Shown piece after piece: positions 48,855-61,708 of a stretch of 64,000 nt of DNA. This DNA comes from Siniperca chuatsi (lineage: Eukaryota; Chordata; Actinopteri; Centrarchiformes; Sinipercidae): NCBI RefSeq assembly GCF_020085105.1, contig NC_058053.1:17320388-17384387 (forward strand). The letters run 5' to 3'. A program made the translations under genes and the position numbers. Each line of letters opens with the position of its first letter. Position 1 is the first letter of the stretch. The notes under the pieces are model-generated. The model was not told the DNA's origin. It did no database searches and was given only the letters and a program-made list of their open reading frames with translations.

Positions 48855-49065
48855 TATACTTGAGGGTAGGAGCCAGTCCCAGCTGACGCTAGTGCATATT
48901 AGGTCACAGGCTGACACACTGAGACAGACAACTATTCACGCTCACATTTACAGGCAATTTAGAGTTGCCTAACCTAACCTGCATGTCTATGAACTGTGGG
49001 AGGAAACCCACAGAAGCTGCTGGCCAACAGGTTCAAACCCACAACCCCAGTGTAAACCACTGCAT
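48855..49065 (+). repeat. Teleost retroposon-derived repeat fragment
   Basis: AGGAGCCAGTCCCAGCTGAC, GACACACTGAGACAGACAAC, ATTCACGCTCACATTTACA, CAATTTAGAGTTGCCTAACC, CTGCATGTCTATGAACTGTG and GGGAGGAAACCCACAGAAG occur in the order of a widespread fish LINE-type repeat. Confidence 0.65.
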
Positions 49066-50570
49066 CAAATTATCAAAGTTAACATGATGTGGCAAGAATG
49101 GCCCTGCACCTAATTTAATTTGCAAACAAAAGTGTCAGACGTCTTTGACCTACAATGCCCTACAAACCAATGTATGTGACTGAAGACTGTAAAATGATCA
49201 TAATGCCTGGACACAGTGCACCATATTTTTTCACTCTGTGTTCAAATCTCATCTCTGAATTCTCCCCAATTTCATTCACTTAAATAGCCTTGCAGAGATC
49301 CAAGGCTAATCTTGTCACTCCAAAATTGAAGCGATAAATCCTATCGTTACCTGTCACTATTTAGATATGACAAGATAACAGCGTATTAGACGCATGTGGC
49401 AGATAGTGGTGGGGTTGTCACTCAAAATACAAAGTATTAACTTGGCATTATACTCCTTAAAGGTGCTATGGATAACATAGGATATGGGTCTAAACACTAT
49501 AATGAGCATATTTACAGTAGTTCTGAACTTAATTTACCTTTGACATGACACATTGGTAATATTTTGGGATTCCATGTACACTCCGTTCTTAAAGACCAGC
49601 GTCTTTTCATACGCGGACCAGTCCAACGGACCAGTGACTGGTCAGTTAAGTTGTCCTGCATAAACTTGTACTGGTCCCGGGCCGTCGGTTATGTTGGACC
49701 CTGGCCCACTTCTAAATCCCCTCTGATACTCATTATAACTTTACATTGTCTGAGGGAACTATACCGTTAGGTAACTGGACGCAACCATCACTAATGCTAA
49801 CGTAGCACCTCAGGGACTGAAGCTGCTATTTTTCTAATGTTGACAGTCTAACAGGTGACAACACATTAGTTTTGGTTTTGGTTTTTAAGGACTTGGACTG
49901 TTGGTAGTTGTTGTTTATTTTGTTTAAATATGCAGAACTAATTTTATGGGTTATTATTGTTCGGACAATTGAGCTAGATTGCTAATATGTGCTAACGTCA
50001 GTGTCCATTTTTTCCACACTAACTGGCAACTATACCATGTGATACCAACCTTGTTATACTATTGGCTCACAAGTCTTGTTAGAAGCAGGAACCAAACGTC
50101 AGACATCTCACACAGAAACAAGACATTCGTTTTGGACCCATCAGAATTTTTAAAATTATTAATTCACAATCATATTTTTTTTAAAGAAAAGTGATACTTT
50201 TATTCCGCACCTTCCTAGAAGCTATGCGGATGTATTATTATTTTTTTAAAATATTCGTCTACATAAAAATGTTATCAATATAACCTTTAATTACTTTTAA
50301 CCCCACAATGTCATCTGTTTCTTCTTTCATACCTTAAGAAATTAATTACTTCTTCTTATGAATGATTTAGTAACATTGTTTCCACCATAATTGCTAATAT
50401 CTGCACAGGGCAAAATGTTTCATGCATGGATTAGCCTATTCATCTTTTTCACAAAAACAATAAAACTGCCTCATCATCATCTGTAATTGTATAGGCTATT
50501 TTAGATATATGCGAACACTGGGTGTCCACAAACAAACCAATGATTTCCACCCCTTACACACACACACACC
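49066..50570. other. No gene seen
   Basis: A repeat-like region around 49550-49760 contains self-similar GGACCAGTCCAACGGACCAG sequence, but no family was recognised. The rest is AT-rich. Confidence 0.4.
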
Positions 50571-50579
50571 CTATATGAC

Positions 50580-50924
50580 ATTAGTCTACCACCTCATTCT
50601 GCGCTCACTCTTTCTCTCCATGCGGTTCAGTTGACAAAGCGCAGCAGTGCGCCGCGCTCCTCCTCTCTCCTGGTGCGCACAGATCCTTGATTAAGGCGTG
50701 TGATGCCGAGTGAGAAACACTTAGGCGGAAAAATAAACGATTAAGAAGTAAACTACTGTTTTTGTTTGTTTGAGAGGTTGGAAAGCGAAAACTTCTTTCG
50801 GTGTGTGTGCAAGACTATGGATGCAGAGTCCAGTTATTTTACCACTTTAGGGGCTCAGACGAAAACTGACAGAAGGTCCGAATCGAACTTTTTGTATGCT
50901 TACAGACAACATTAAATCAAAAAC
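50580..50924 (+). promoter_or_regulatory. Probable promoter and 5' UTR of an unidentified gene
   Basis: A local GC and CpG rise (AGTGCGCCGCGCTCC, GGTGCGCACAG) in otherwise AT-rich DNA, followed by the uORF and the first coding exon. The transcription start is not determined. Confidence 0.45.
50817..50915 (+). other. Upstream open reading frame, 32 codons
   Basis: ATG at 50817 opens a complete 32-residue frame (MDAESSYFTTLG...) with TAA at 50913-50915, ending 9 nt before the proposed main start at 50925. If transcribed, it would be expected to lower translation from the main start. Confidence 0.5.
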
Positions 50925-51087
50925 ATGGATTTCTACGCTCGAAATGAGACATCTACGTCTACCGAGTGCGTCGGAGCGCAGACTGATGCGCTACAGAACG
51001 GAGCTGGTAACGGGAGCTTGGAGACGTCGAACATCACCTGCGGCAACGTTTCCACACTCCTCATACCTCAGCGTGTGAGGCAGAGAG
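50925..51087 (+). CDS. First coding exon of an unidentified membrane or secreted protein
   Basis: ATG 50925 opens 54 codons followed by a GTGAGC donor at 51088 (phase 1). The peptide starts MDFYARNETSTSTECVG and continues through GNGSLETSNITCGNVSTLL to PQRVRQRG. It has four N-glycosylation sequons (Asn 7, 29, 36, 41), two cysteines (15, 39) and no signal peptide. That combination is typical of the extracellular N-terminus of a rhodopsin-class peptide GPCR, and the short first exon ending in a basic segment fits cholecystokinin-type receptors in general layout. I do not claim that identity. No following exon was found in the remaining 13 kb, so the first intron is long. Confidence 0.5.
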
Positions 51088-53200
51088 GTGAGCGGACACA
51101 CAGATAACTCAACATTTATCACGTGGAGGTTAATTAAAAGGTGCAACTATAACCTGATTTTATCGAATGTCTTCACTTTGTCCTTTTTATCGTGAAACAC
51201 TTTGCGACGTTTGCTATGAAAAGGTGGATTTGACTTACTTCCAGCTGGTGATCACAAGGAGACAACTGTGCAGCAAGAAAATTAATTGTAGCTTTCCTTT
51301 AAAATACCCTCAGTTTGGCACTGGGTTGTTAATGAAGGTTTACTGACATATGTTAGGCTGAAAGGCAGATTATCTCTGAATTGAAAGGAGGGTAAACTGA
51401 CCTCATGGTTTTCACTGTTCTCAGATAGGCTAAAGAATTTATGTAAATTGTGGCTCCTAATTCAAATTCTACTTTAAAAAGCAATAGTTCTGTTAAGATT
51501 TTAGTCATTAATCAAAACTATAGGACTACAGTAGCTTTATATGAGGGCCATAATCTTACTGAAACAGCCTCTGTAAATACATTTAGCACCTTTGTGATCT
51601 ATGTTCATGACAGAGTAGAATATGCTTCAGTAACACACTGAGACTATGATATGATATCCTGATGTGCTGGACTCTCATTTTCAAAGTAAAGCTGTGTTGT
51701 TATGTTCCATTTTGCTTTAAGGGAAAATCAATGCAAATACATTGAAATGGGATCAGAGAGCAGAGAGAGAGTGTGTCACAGTCAGGAACCAAATCCTGGC
51801 CACACAGGGGATTTATAAAAGTCAGATGGCTTCATATCTGGACTGTGCCACATGGTCATGCTGTTGCTTCCTGTTTTTTTATATTTAATATCTGTTTCTA
51901 TTTTCCAAGCATTTCTGAGCACTAAAATTGAAGGTATGAAGATGTGTCTGCGTGTTGTACGTTGTACAGACTGTAAAACCCTCTGAGGCCATTTTGTGAC
52001 GGTGGGCTATATTAATAATACTTGAGCTTGTGAAGAAGAAAGAACATTAATGTGCGTCACCGCGCTTGCAATTTCCTCTCAGTCCCATCTCCACTTGCTA
52101 TTTTATCAATAAACACTTGCTATTTTCATTCATCTCCATCCCTTAACAGTTATGTTGATGAGGTGTGTGTGTGGGGGGGGGACACTGCAGAGATTGAGCA
52201 CTTTCATTATGCTGCTGAGTGTTGACAGCTCAACAACATAAGTAAGAGATATTCGTTGATATCTGTTCAACTGTTAATACACACTGTATTATCTTCTGAA
52301 TGATTTCACTCCCCTTTCAGTCATTCCCACGATTGCCTCACATCTTCTACACCTGCCAGTGATGAATAATTTTGAGCACCCAGCCATGTGTACGACCCAT
52401 TATACTGAGCTAAATCAATAGGCTACATTGTAAATTACAAACCCACTGAGGACACATCTGACAAGTACAGATCAAGACCTCTGTGTCTCGTGTCTGGTGA
52501 GAATTGCAGCAGCATAGAGCTTAATCATTTTTTATGCTTCACTATTAAGTTATTTCGCCCACACACTGTCACTCAGACTATCACTTCTTTTTTAGTTTGG
52601 CTTTTCACTGCCTCATTTCTCTCTATTTAGCATTCTGTATCTTCTAACAGAACCACCCACTCAGTTTCAAAAGAGAAAAAATGAGGATGTCTGACCCTGT
52701 ACAGCTGCTGTCACCATCATTACTCATTCCCTCACTCCAGAATTTGATTACTTGTTCGCCACATTCGCTCATTCCTCCCATCTCCTCTCTCTGTCCATCA
52801 CTCTGACGTTGTGTGTTTATGGAGCAGATTGATTTGTGTCGCTGTCAGATTCCCACTTGGTCGCATGCATTTTTCTGCAGACCAGGGAAGTCAAAGCATG
52901 TGCCATGGACCACATACTGTATCGTCTTCCCACTTATAGCCTGCAGGTTTTCATTCTCACCAAAGGGATTTCACAAATTAATTCTTCCTCTCTGGATGAC
53001 ATCTTTTGTAATCAATGAAATCAGCTGGGGGCCAAAACCAACAACTCCACCAAACTAAGCAACAAAATACGTTGTTTGTAACTGCCCTTTACAATGACAC
53101 ATAGAAGCGTTCTCTAATCTGACGTCCCTCTCGGCAGGATGACATCATTTGTCTGTCCCTTCCAAAACCGTTACAAATCAGCGTTGAAAAATAAATGAGT
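51088..53200. other. Long intron or intergenic DNA, left part
   Basis: No second exon recognised. A G-run lies at 52172-52180. No repeat identified with confidence. Confidence 0.4.
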
Positions 53201-53204
53201 TTTA

Positions 53205-53690
53205 AGATATCACAATGGTGGTGGTTAAGGTTTGGTTAGGTTTAGGCACAAAAACGACTTGGTTCGGTTTAGGCAGAGATCGTGGTTTGGGTTAAAATAA
53301 GTACTTAGTAGTAAGGTTAGGGTAACTTTGTTGTCATGGTTACAATAATAATCATGTTTTTATGGTTATGGAATGATTGTGGTCATGCTTAAAAATAAAT
53401 AACATTAACCATCGGTAGCAAACGGGAAACGAATAACAGTCTCCTGTGTTAAAGTCCAACAAAACCAAGTCATGGGCACAAAAACGACTTGGGTAGGTTT
53501 AGGCAGAGATCGTGGTTTGGGTTGTGTAGGTTTAGAGAAACATCATGAGGGTTTGGGTTAAAATTACGACTTTGTTAAGGTTAAGGGAACTTCGTCATCA
53601 TGGTTACTATAATAATCACTTGGTTAAGGTTAGGGAACAATTGTGGCCATGCTGCCATATTAAAGTCTGATGTTTTGTTGACCCAGACCT
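53205..53690. repeat. Two-module GGTTTAGG-rich repeat
   Basis: Two tandem diverged modules (about 53220-53420 and 53470-53660) share CACAAAAACGACTTGG, GGTTTAGGCAGAGATCGTGG, TTTGGGTTAAAAT, CATCATGGTTAC and AATAATCA blocks. The telomere-like GGTTAGG motifs are scattered and not in phase. Confidence 0.75.
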
Positions 53691-56092
53691 CCTCCCTACT
53701 TTGTTACTCCATCATCTGATTTCCTCCTTTGCTCCCAATGAACAAGCGTAATAATTACCACGACTGGCCGACCAGGGCTTTGCCACTTGAACGTAAACAT
53801 ATGTTGTTTTAGAGCACCTGCTGAAATGACTTTTTGTGGGAGGACAGTCGCAGAAACATATAACAACAATATGCATTTAATGTGCTGTTCTATCTTCCTC
53901 AAGTTTAAAACAGAAAAGCTTTAATTTCTTTGTTAAGGGGGAACTCCACCAATTTCTATACATCAATATGAGTTTACTAGTCATTTGGAGTATTGCTCAG
54001 CCTGTGTCTTTTAACGTCTTCTGTTGCTCTGGAGGAACTTTGTGAAGTTGGAGTAAATAACCCTAAAGATTTCACAAGGCTTAGGCTCTGAGACTACAAT
54101 TTATTAAAGGAGTTAGAAACTGGTGACATGGAGTTTGAGAGAAGAGTTTACCAGATAGCCTCACTGTCAAAACATAAAAAAAAAACGTTTTTATTGATAT
54201 CTCTGTGAAACATTTAAGTGTTTAAATACATCACTGCTTTGTGAGAGTTTCAACATCGATACTGGCATCCACCCCTGACACAGCCACCAAACGGGAGTAA
54301 ACGCATCTCAAAGCGAGGGAAAACCTTGCCCACCGCTGTGAAGAAACACATTGCTCAATCACAAACACCTTTCAAAATGTTTTCACATTGGATGAAGTTT
54401 AGGTGTTATTTTTGATTTGGAACAAAACCCTGCAGAACCTACAGAAAGTGTTTCATGACACATGGTTTGACACCTCTGCTGTAGACTTGATATTATAGTG
54501 GCTTTAAAGGAAGCCTGTCACACCTTGTTTACTGCAAAAGATACAGGTGAATGACAATATATTTATAGAGTCAATAAAAATGTTTATAAGGTATCAAGTA
54601 TACTGGCTGATTGCAGTGCAATTCATCATACAACAGTAGGAGTTCATTACTTTGGAGATGTTGATGATGGCAACAAAAGAGGGGTTATCATTCACTGCCA
54701 GGAATAAAAACACCATTTTCACACATTTTCAATCCCTGAACACAAGTGTTTTTTTCCTCACAAAAGGCCTTTAGGCAAAAATAAATAAATTAAACCCTCC
54801 TCTGCTCTTCATTTTCCTCTTCTCTCCCACCACTTCTCTCAGCACTCTCCTGTTTGTGTGTATTTTACTATCTCCATCTCTCACACTCTCTCATCTCATT
54901 GCCTGTTGAGAGCTGAGGTGTTTAATACATGCCTGCACTGTGTGATGGGCAACCAACATGTTGTTTTGTAGTCCGACCACTGTGACCAGGAGCTCTGCGG
55001 CTTGTGTTGTCTGTCAACAGAAAGTGGTTTCGTTCAGTGCCTCCATCAACTGTTCTGGGGTGCAGTTGGCTTAGTGACAAGGCTTAGATGACATTTACAA
55101 TGCTGGATTAGTCACTAGCTGTGACATTTACCAATACCTCGGTCTTACAGGAGCAGAGCCGACTTTTCCCTGATAGGTGCAGTGACACGAGGGCCAACTG
55201 GGATAGAAAGTGACACAGGCTGCATATGTATTAGACAGAGAGGTGGAGAGTAATTCATAGCCAATAAAATGTCTGATATACTGAATGAAAGAAACAGATG
55301 AAACCTTAAATATTAATGGATGGAATACGAACTTCATTATTAATTCATCCCCTATTTCACTGTATATCTAATAATAGCCTCTGCCACTGAAGTTAACTTT
55401 TCACTTGACTTATTTTAATGTTAGTTAGCAGGGAATCTGTTCACCAGCCTTTCACATCCGACACTTAAATTGCTGGTAAAATAACAGCAATGATACGTTC
55501 GAACTGATGTTACAGAAGAGGTGGAAAAAAGAGTTTGCATTTGTACAATTGAACTAAACTGTGTAAAATGTGTATGTGCACGAGGGTGTCCAATATTGCA
55601 GACATCCTGTATGTATGTGATTACTTAGATAGTATGTGCAGGTAATGCACTCTAATAAGATATAAACTGAAGCAGTATTCTCCGACATGCCAAGATTATT
55701 TCACATAATTGCAAGTAGAAAACCTCTGGAAGTTGCAACAAAGTCATTTTCTCCGCAACCTGCTCACAGTGCCTTTAGTCTGTAAACAGAGAGCAGACTG
55801 TGTGCCAGAGCAAATAGTCAAACATGGCTGATGGGCACTGCACACACACGCTCATGAAACCAGCTCCCCATACCTCCAGTGCTACAGGCTTCCCTTCTGT
55901 CATTTGGCTCTTTAAACTGAAAGTAGTGCTCCAAATAATTGGTGGAGCTGAGTGCAAACTAAACATTGCCAAGTGGGCTGTGTTGGTTTCCGTAATGACT
56001 TAATTTTTCCTGTAAAGTTGTTGTACAGTAGTATAGTAGCTTCAGTGTTTCATATATTGCATGTAAGGAGTATTTTCCAGTAATTTACTTTT
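53691..56092. other. No feature recognised
   Basis: AT-rich non-coding DNA. No exon with matching splice sites was identified. Confidence 0.4.
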
Positions 56093-59000
56093 TATGCAAC
56101 CACAAGGGGGCACAAGCCAGTGTCTTCTTGTGCCAGTCCCAAATCTGGATAAATGCAGAGGGTTGTGTCAGGAAGGGCATCCGATGTAAAACACATGCCA
56201 AATTAAAAATGCAAATCGTGAAAATGACTTCCATACCGAATCGGTCGGGGCCCAGGTTAACAACGACCGCCACCGGTGCTGTTGACCTACAGGGTACTGG
56301 TGGAAATTGGACTACTGTTGGTCAAAGACGAAGAAGGAGAGGAGGAAGGTGTGTTCGTAGGCAGAGAGAGAAGAGGAAAGCTAAGAATGTAGGACTGACA
56401 GTAGAGACTTTGAATGTTGGGACTATGACAGGGAAGGCTAGAGAGTTGACTGACATGATGCAGAGAAGGAAGGTGGACATACCATGTGTCCAGGAGACCA
56501 GGTGGAAAGGTAGCAAGGCTAGGAGCTTAGGAGCAGGGTTCAAGTTGTTCTACCATGGGTCAGATAGGAAGAGAAACGGAGTAGGAGTTATCCTGAAAGA
56601 GGAGTTTGTGAGGAATGTTCTGCAGGTGAAAAGAATATTAGACAGGTTGATGAGTCTGAAGCTGGAAATTGAAGGGGTGATGTTCAATGTTGTGAGTGGT
56701 TATGTCCCACAGGTAGGATGTGAGTTAGAAGAGAAAGAGGTGAGAGAGTGGTGATTGGTGCAGATTTCAATGGGCATGTAGGTGAAGGGAACAGAGGTGA
56801 TGAGAATGTGATGGGCAGGTTTGCTCTTCAGGACAGGAACGCAGAAGGACAGATGGTGGTAGACTTTGCAAAGAGGATGGAAATGGCTGTAGTGAACACT
56901 TTCTTCCAGAAGAGGCAGGAACATAGGGTGACATATAAGAGGTAGAAGCACTCAGGTGGACTACATCTTGTATAGACGTAATCTGAAAGAGACCAGCGAC
57001 TGTAAAGTAGTGGTAGGGGAGAGTGTAGCCAGACAAGGATGGTAGTGTATAAAATGACTCTGGCGGTGAGGAAGATGAAGAGGACAAAGGCAGAGCAGAG
57101 GACGAAGTGGTGGAAGTTGAAAAAGGAAGAATGTCGTGTAGTTTTCAGGGAGGAGCTGAGACAGACTCTGGGTGGTCAGGAAGTGCTCCCAGATGACTGG
57201 ACCACTACAGCTACTGTGATCAGGGAGACAGGTAGGAGGGTACTCGATGTGTCATCTGGAAAGAGGAAAGTGGACAAGGAGACTTGGTGGTGGAACGAGG
57301 AAGTTCAGGAGTGTATACAGAGAAAGAGGTTAGCTAAGAAGAAATGGGACACTGAGAGGACTGAAGAGAGTAGACAGGAGTACAGGGAGATGCAGCGTAA
57401 GGTGAAGGTAGAGGTGGCAAAGGCCAAACAAAGAGCATATGAGGACTTGTATGCAAGGTTGGACACTAAAGAGGGAGAGGTGGATTTGTACAGGTTGGCC
57501 AGACAAAGAGATAGAGATGGGAAGGATGTGCAGCAGGTTAGGGTGATTAAAGATAAGGATGGAAATGTATTGACAGGTGCCAGGAGTGTGATGGGAAGAT
57601 GGAAGGAGTACTTTGAAGAGTTGATGAATGAGGAAAATGAAAGGGAACGAAGAGTAGAAGAGGTGACTGGTGTGGAGCAGGAAGTAGCAAAGATTAGCAA
57701 GAGTGAAGTGAGGAGGACGTTGAAGAGGATGAAGAGTGGAAAGGCAGTTGGTCCTGATGACATACCTGTGGAGGTATGGAAGTGTCTAGGAGAGGTGGCA
57801 GTAGAGTTTCTGACTAGTTTGTTTAACAAGATCTTGGAGAGTGAGAGGATGCCCGAGGAATGGAGGAGAAGTGTACTGGTGCCAATTTTTAAGAACAAGG
57901 GAGATGTGCAGAGCTGTGGCAACTACAGAGGAATAAAGCTGATGAGCCATACAATGAAGTTGTGGGAAAGAGTAGTGGAAGCTAGGCTAACGGCAGAGGT
58001 GAGCATTTGTGAGCAGCAATATGGTTTCATGCCTAGAAAGAGTACAACAGATGCAGTATTTGCTTTGAGGATGCAGTTGGAGAAGTACAGAGAAGGTCAT
58101 AGGGAATTGCATTGTGTCTTCGTAGATTTAGAGAAAACGTATGACAGGGTGCCGAGAGAGGAGCTGTGGTATTGTATGAGGAAGTCTGGAGTGGCAGAGA
58201 AGCATGTTAGAGTGGTGCAGGACATGTATGAGAGCTGTAAGACCGTGGTGAGGTGTGCTGTAGTAGTGACAGAGGAGTTCAAGGTGGAGGTGGGTCTGCA
58301 TCAAGGATCGGCTCTGAGCCCCTTCTTGTTTGCTCTGGTGATGGACAGGCTGACAGATGAGGTTAGACAGGAATCTCCATGGACTATGATGTTTGCGGAT
58401 GACATTGTGATTTGTAGTGAGAGCAGGGAGCAGGTGGAGGAAAATCTAGAGAGATGGAGGTGTGCTCTGGAAAACAGAGGAATGAAGCTTAGCCGCAGTA
58501 AGACAGAATACATGTGCGTCAATGAGAGGGACACCGGTGGAATGGTGAGGTTACAGGGAGCAGAGGTGAAGATTGTGCAGGACTTTAAGTACTTAGAGGT
58601 GGAAAAGAGGTGAAGAGGCAGTGCAAGCAGATTGGAACGGGTCAGAAAAGCAGGTGTGTTGTGTGATAAAAGAGATCAGCAAGAATGAAAGGAAAGGTGT
58701 TCAAGACAGTGGTGAGACCAGCGATGTTGTACAGCTTAGAGACAGTGGCATTGAAGAAAAGACAAGAGGCAGAGCTGGAGGATGAAGATGTTGAGGTCTC
58801 ACGAGAGGGACAGGATCAGGAATGAGTACATCAGAGGGACAGCTCATGTTAGACGTTTCGGAGATAAAGTCAGAGAGGCCAGATTGAGGTGGTTTGGACA
58901 TGTTCAGAGGAGAGACTGTGAATATATTGGTAGAAGGATGCTGAGGTTGGAGCTACCAGGCAGGAGGTCTAGAGGAAGACCAAAGAGGAGATTTATGGTT

Positions 59001-59129
59001 GTAGTGACAGAGGACATGAAGTTAATTGGTGTGAGTGAAGAGGATGCAGAGGACAGGGTTAGATGGAGGCACATGATTCGCTGTGGCGACCCCTGAAAAG
59101 GAACAGCTGAAAGGAAAAGAAGAAGATTA
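56093..59129 (+). mobile_element. RTE-clade LINE, near full length but inactivated
   Basis: Non-LTR retrotransposon of about 3.0 kb. The 5' region contains GGAAGGGCATCCGATGTAAA. The endonuclease part runs 56386-57000 (TVETLNVGTMTGKARELTD, VQETRWKG, VIGADFNGHVGEGN, then VDYILYRR). The reverse transcriptase is open for 524 codons at 57039-58613: SGKAVGPDDIPVEVWKCLGE, NYRGIKLMSHTMKLWERVVE, QYGFMPRKSTTDAVFALR, FVDLEKTYDRVPR, LHQGSALSPFLFALVMDRLT and the catalytic FADD. The C-terminal part lies at 58782-59096, with REARLRWFGHVQRRD and the end RHMIRCGDP. Lesions: a frame change with lost sequence before VIGADF near 56750, a stop at 56943-56945, and a deletion after FKYL near 58600. The 3' end is GCGACCCCTGAAAAGGAACA then an AAGA-rich tail. 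It is older than a currently active copy but intact enough to be relatively recent. Confidence 0.9.
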
Positions 59130-59659
59130 AGCCTCTGGTTTCATTGTGGTGTGGTTCAGAGGTGTGGGCTGGGAGAAACAGCAGCGATGTGGTAATGACA
59201 CTGAAATGGTGGGGCAGAAATAAAAAAGAGCTGTAAGGGTTTGCCCTGTACCAGCAAGTCAACTACTGATCTACTGATGATAATTGCAGTTTAACAATTG
59301 TATCTGCAAATTTTGTAGTTCAACACTAAGATCCATCAGCATCCAGACAAACAAATAAGATTTACCAACAGCTTCAGGACAGAAACAAAAGGGCAATCAT
59401 TTGCTCAATTGTCTCATATGCTGTCAAATTTGTATTTTGGGTGACGTATTTAACCAATTCTGTGAGCACAGAAAATAACAACAAGCCTAAATGTGAAATT
59501 ACTTATTATGTCCAATATATAATTATTTAATATTGTTTTTACAATTTAATATCATGTAGATAAATGTTTTATAAATAATGAATATACTTGACATGGTATT
59601 TACTGCCATAGTTTGGTCTAGGAATTTAAAATTGCATTAACAATATTTTTCTTTTTCCC

Positions 59660-60120
59660 TCTTGGGGGCAGCGGAAACAAGCTGTAAACACAATTCATAC
59701 TATGAACTTGTTAGCAAACAGTTGCTTATTTACACATGCAGTAGATACGGAACAATGTTAACATTCATTTGGAAATGTGTTTGTGTCCACCTGATAAATG
59801 TAAGTCTGATATTCACTCTCTCCATTAACTCCTGAGGGAAATATCTGATTCTAGCTGCTAAATGCTGCAGTATGTTCACCAGCTAGCCACTAAATTTGTC
59901 TGGTTGCTGTTTGGTGCTGGGTGTGAAGTGTACAGTGGATTTATCAGAGCTTTTCAGCTGTAAACTGCTGCCTAATGCATCTAGAAAAGATGCAAATGCA
60001 AGGGGTGAGACTGAATCAAAACAGCAAAGTTGTGGGCCTTAAAACCAAAACTAGCTAAAACGCACCTTAGAGCTGAGGAGAACTGCAGTGTCTGTGATCA
60101 TTCTCTGTGGGTTCATCACT
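59660..60120 (+). repeat. Interspersed repeat family A, copy 3
   Basis: GGGGGCAGCGGAAACAAGCT, ACTCCTGAGGGAAATATCTG, GTTCACCAGCTAGCCACTAA and ATTCTCTGTGGGTTCATCAC in the same order as the copies at 20718 and 46147. Confidence 0.7.
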
Positions 60121-60326
60121 ATGAAGCACTACTATTGTGTGTGTGTATGTGTAATTTTAAAAGTTTTGAGAAAATATTGATTATTTGTGTCTTCCACTTT
60201 AACTGAAGAAGCCACTGGGTACTATTGTAACAATAGAAAACAATTTAGACCAAAATCCAAGCATTTGCAGCTGCATACAGATACAGTTATATACTTTTAA
60301 ATTTGATAAATACAGACACATATACC

Positions 60327-60620
60327 TGTGGTGGAAAAAGTACTCAGATCTCTTACTTAAGTAAAAGTAACAATACGGCAGTGTAGAAATATTCTGTTAC
60401 AAGTAAACGTCATGCATTAAAAATTAGCATCAAAATATACTTAAAGTAACAAAATTAAAAGTACTCATTATGCAGAATGGCCCATTTCAGAATAATGTAT
60501 TGTATTATGATTATATTATAATTATTGGTGCATCACTTAAATCTTGCAGCTGTTAAAGGTGGGGCTAACTTTAACTACTTCATGTACTGCTAGGTGGCTT
60601 GTGAATTTTCCCCCAGGGAT
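60327..60620 (+). repeat. AAGTAAAAGTACT-family repeat, copy
   Basis: GTGGAAAAAGTACTCAGATC, CTTACTTAAGTAAAAGTAAC, TTACAAGTAAACGTCATGCA and AGTACTCATTATGCAGAATG. It is followed by GAATTTTCCCCCAGGGATCA, a retroposon-tail motif. Confidence 0.65.
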
Positions 60621-61664
60621 CAATGAAGTCTTATCTTAACCTATAATAATACATCGTAATGTGTACAAAGTGGAATAGAAGCAGTGATGGACTCAAGCTG
60701 TGTGAGGGGCCCCTTTTCTAGCACATAGGGCAGCTTACATGGCACTGCATCATGTTTTCTCAGGCACCCATTAGTGTATTGCATCACTTTTTCTGGTACA
60801 TTGGGCCACCCATGTTTTTTAACATGGGTGGCAAGAGGGGGGCTTTCTTTAAGAAAAATTTAAAATGACTTATAGATGATAAATGCCATCATGCCTTGTA
60901 TCTGCAGACCTCTCTGTGTGTATCATACCAACTGTACAGCTTTTTAGAAAAGAAAATATTCTTGCTATATGCCAAGAACATTCACTTCAGGATTTAAACA
61001 GTCTTGTTGAAGACTGTAGTTTCATGCATTGGAATGAATCAGTCCAGTGAGGCTGTAGAACTGAAAACTATAGTATAAGAGTGTTCTACTTTATGTAGCG
61101 GACATATTAATGTGTGGGGCATATTGGCCAATGAGTACAGGTGGTGAGCAAGGTGATTAATATGAAAACCTCTGCTCTGCACACATGATAAGCAGGAGTG
61201 GCTATTGGAAGTGCTGGCCTGAAGGAACTGGTAAATATGCTGAGGGAGTTATCAGTGTTTACTGCACAGCCAGTGAGCACACAGGAAAGCTAATTGGCTT
61301 CGATTAGGCAGAAGCCAGTGTAACATATTTCATTAGGCGAGAGAAAGAGAGAGAGAGTGAGAGAGAGAGAGTAATAAAGGAGAGAGTGTTGTTCCCCTCT
61401 CTTACCAGTCATCTGTCTGCACATTTTCATTAGGCTCATGCAGATGTATGTGCACCCACATGCACACACAAGCACAAAATTAAACACTTTTAGCTGCTGC
61501 CATTTGCAAGCCTTTTCTGGTGAAGAAACCCTGATGTTCTGTCAGCAAAACAGAACCCACCATATTAGAGGTTATTGCTTTTTATTTGCATAGGAGTGTG
61601 TGAGATAGATGGTGAAGCCTCATGCCTTTAGATGGGAAGACTGTATGTGTGTGTGTTTGAGTGT

Positions 61665-61708
<44 letters not shown>

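Noticed and set aside
50925-51087. Naming the exon as a cholecystokinin receptor
   Set aside because: Only general layout fits; no diagnostic residue or following exon is available.
53205-53690. GGTTAGG-rich stretch considered as an interstitial telomere
   Set aside because: The hexamers are scattered and out of phase; the unit is a dispersed repeat of about 250 bp.
56322-58901. Long minus-strand frames opposite the LINE
   Set aside because: They are antisense shadows of the G- and A-rich LINE coding strand.
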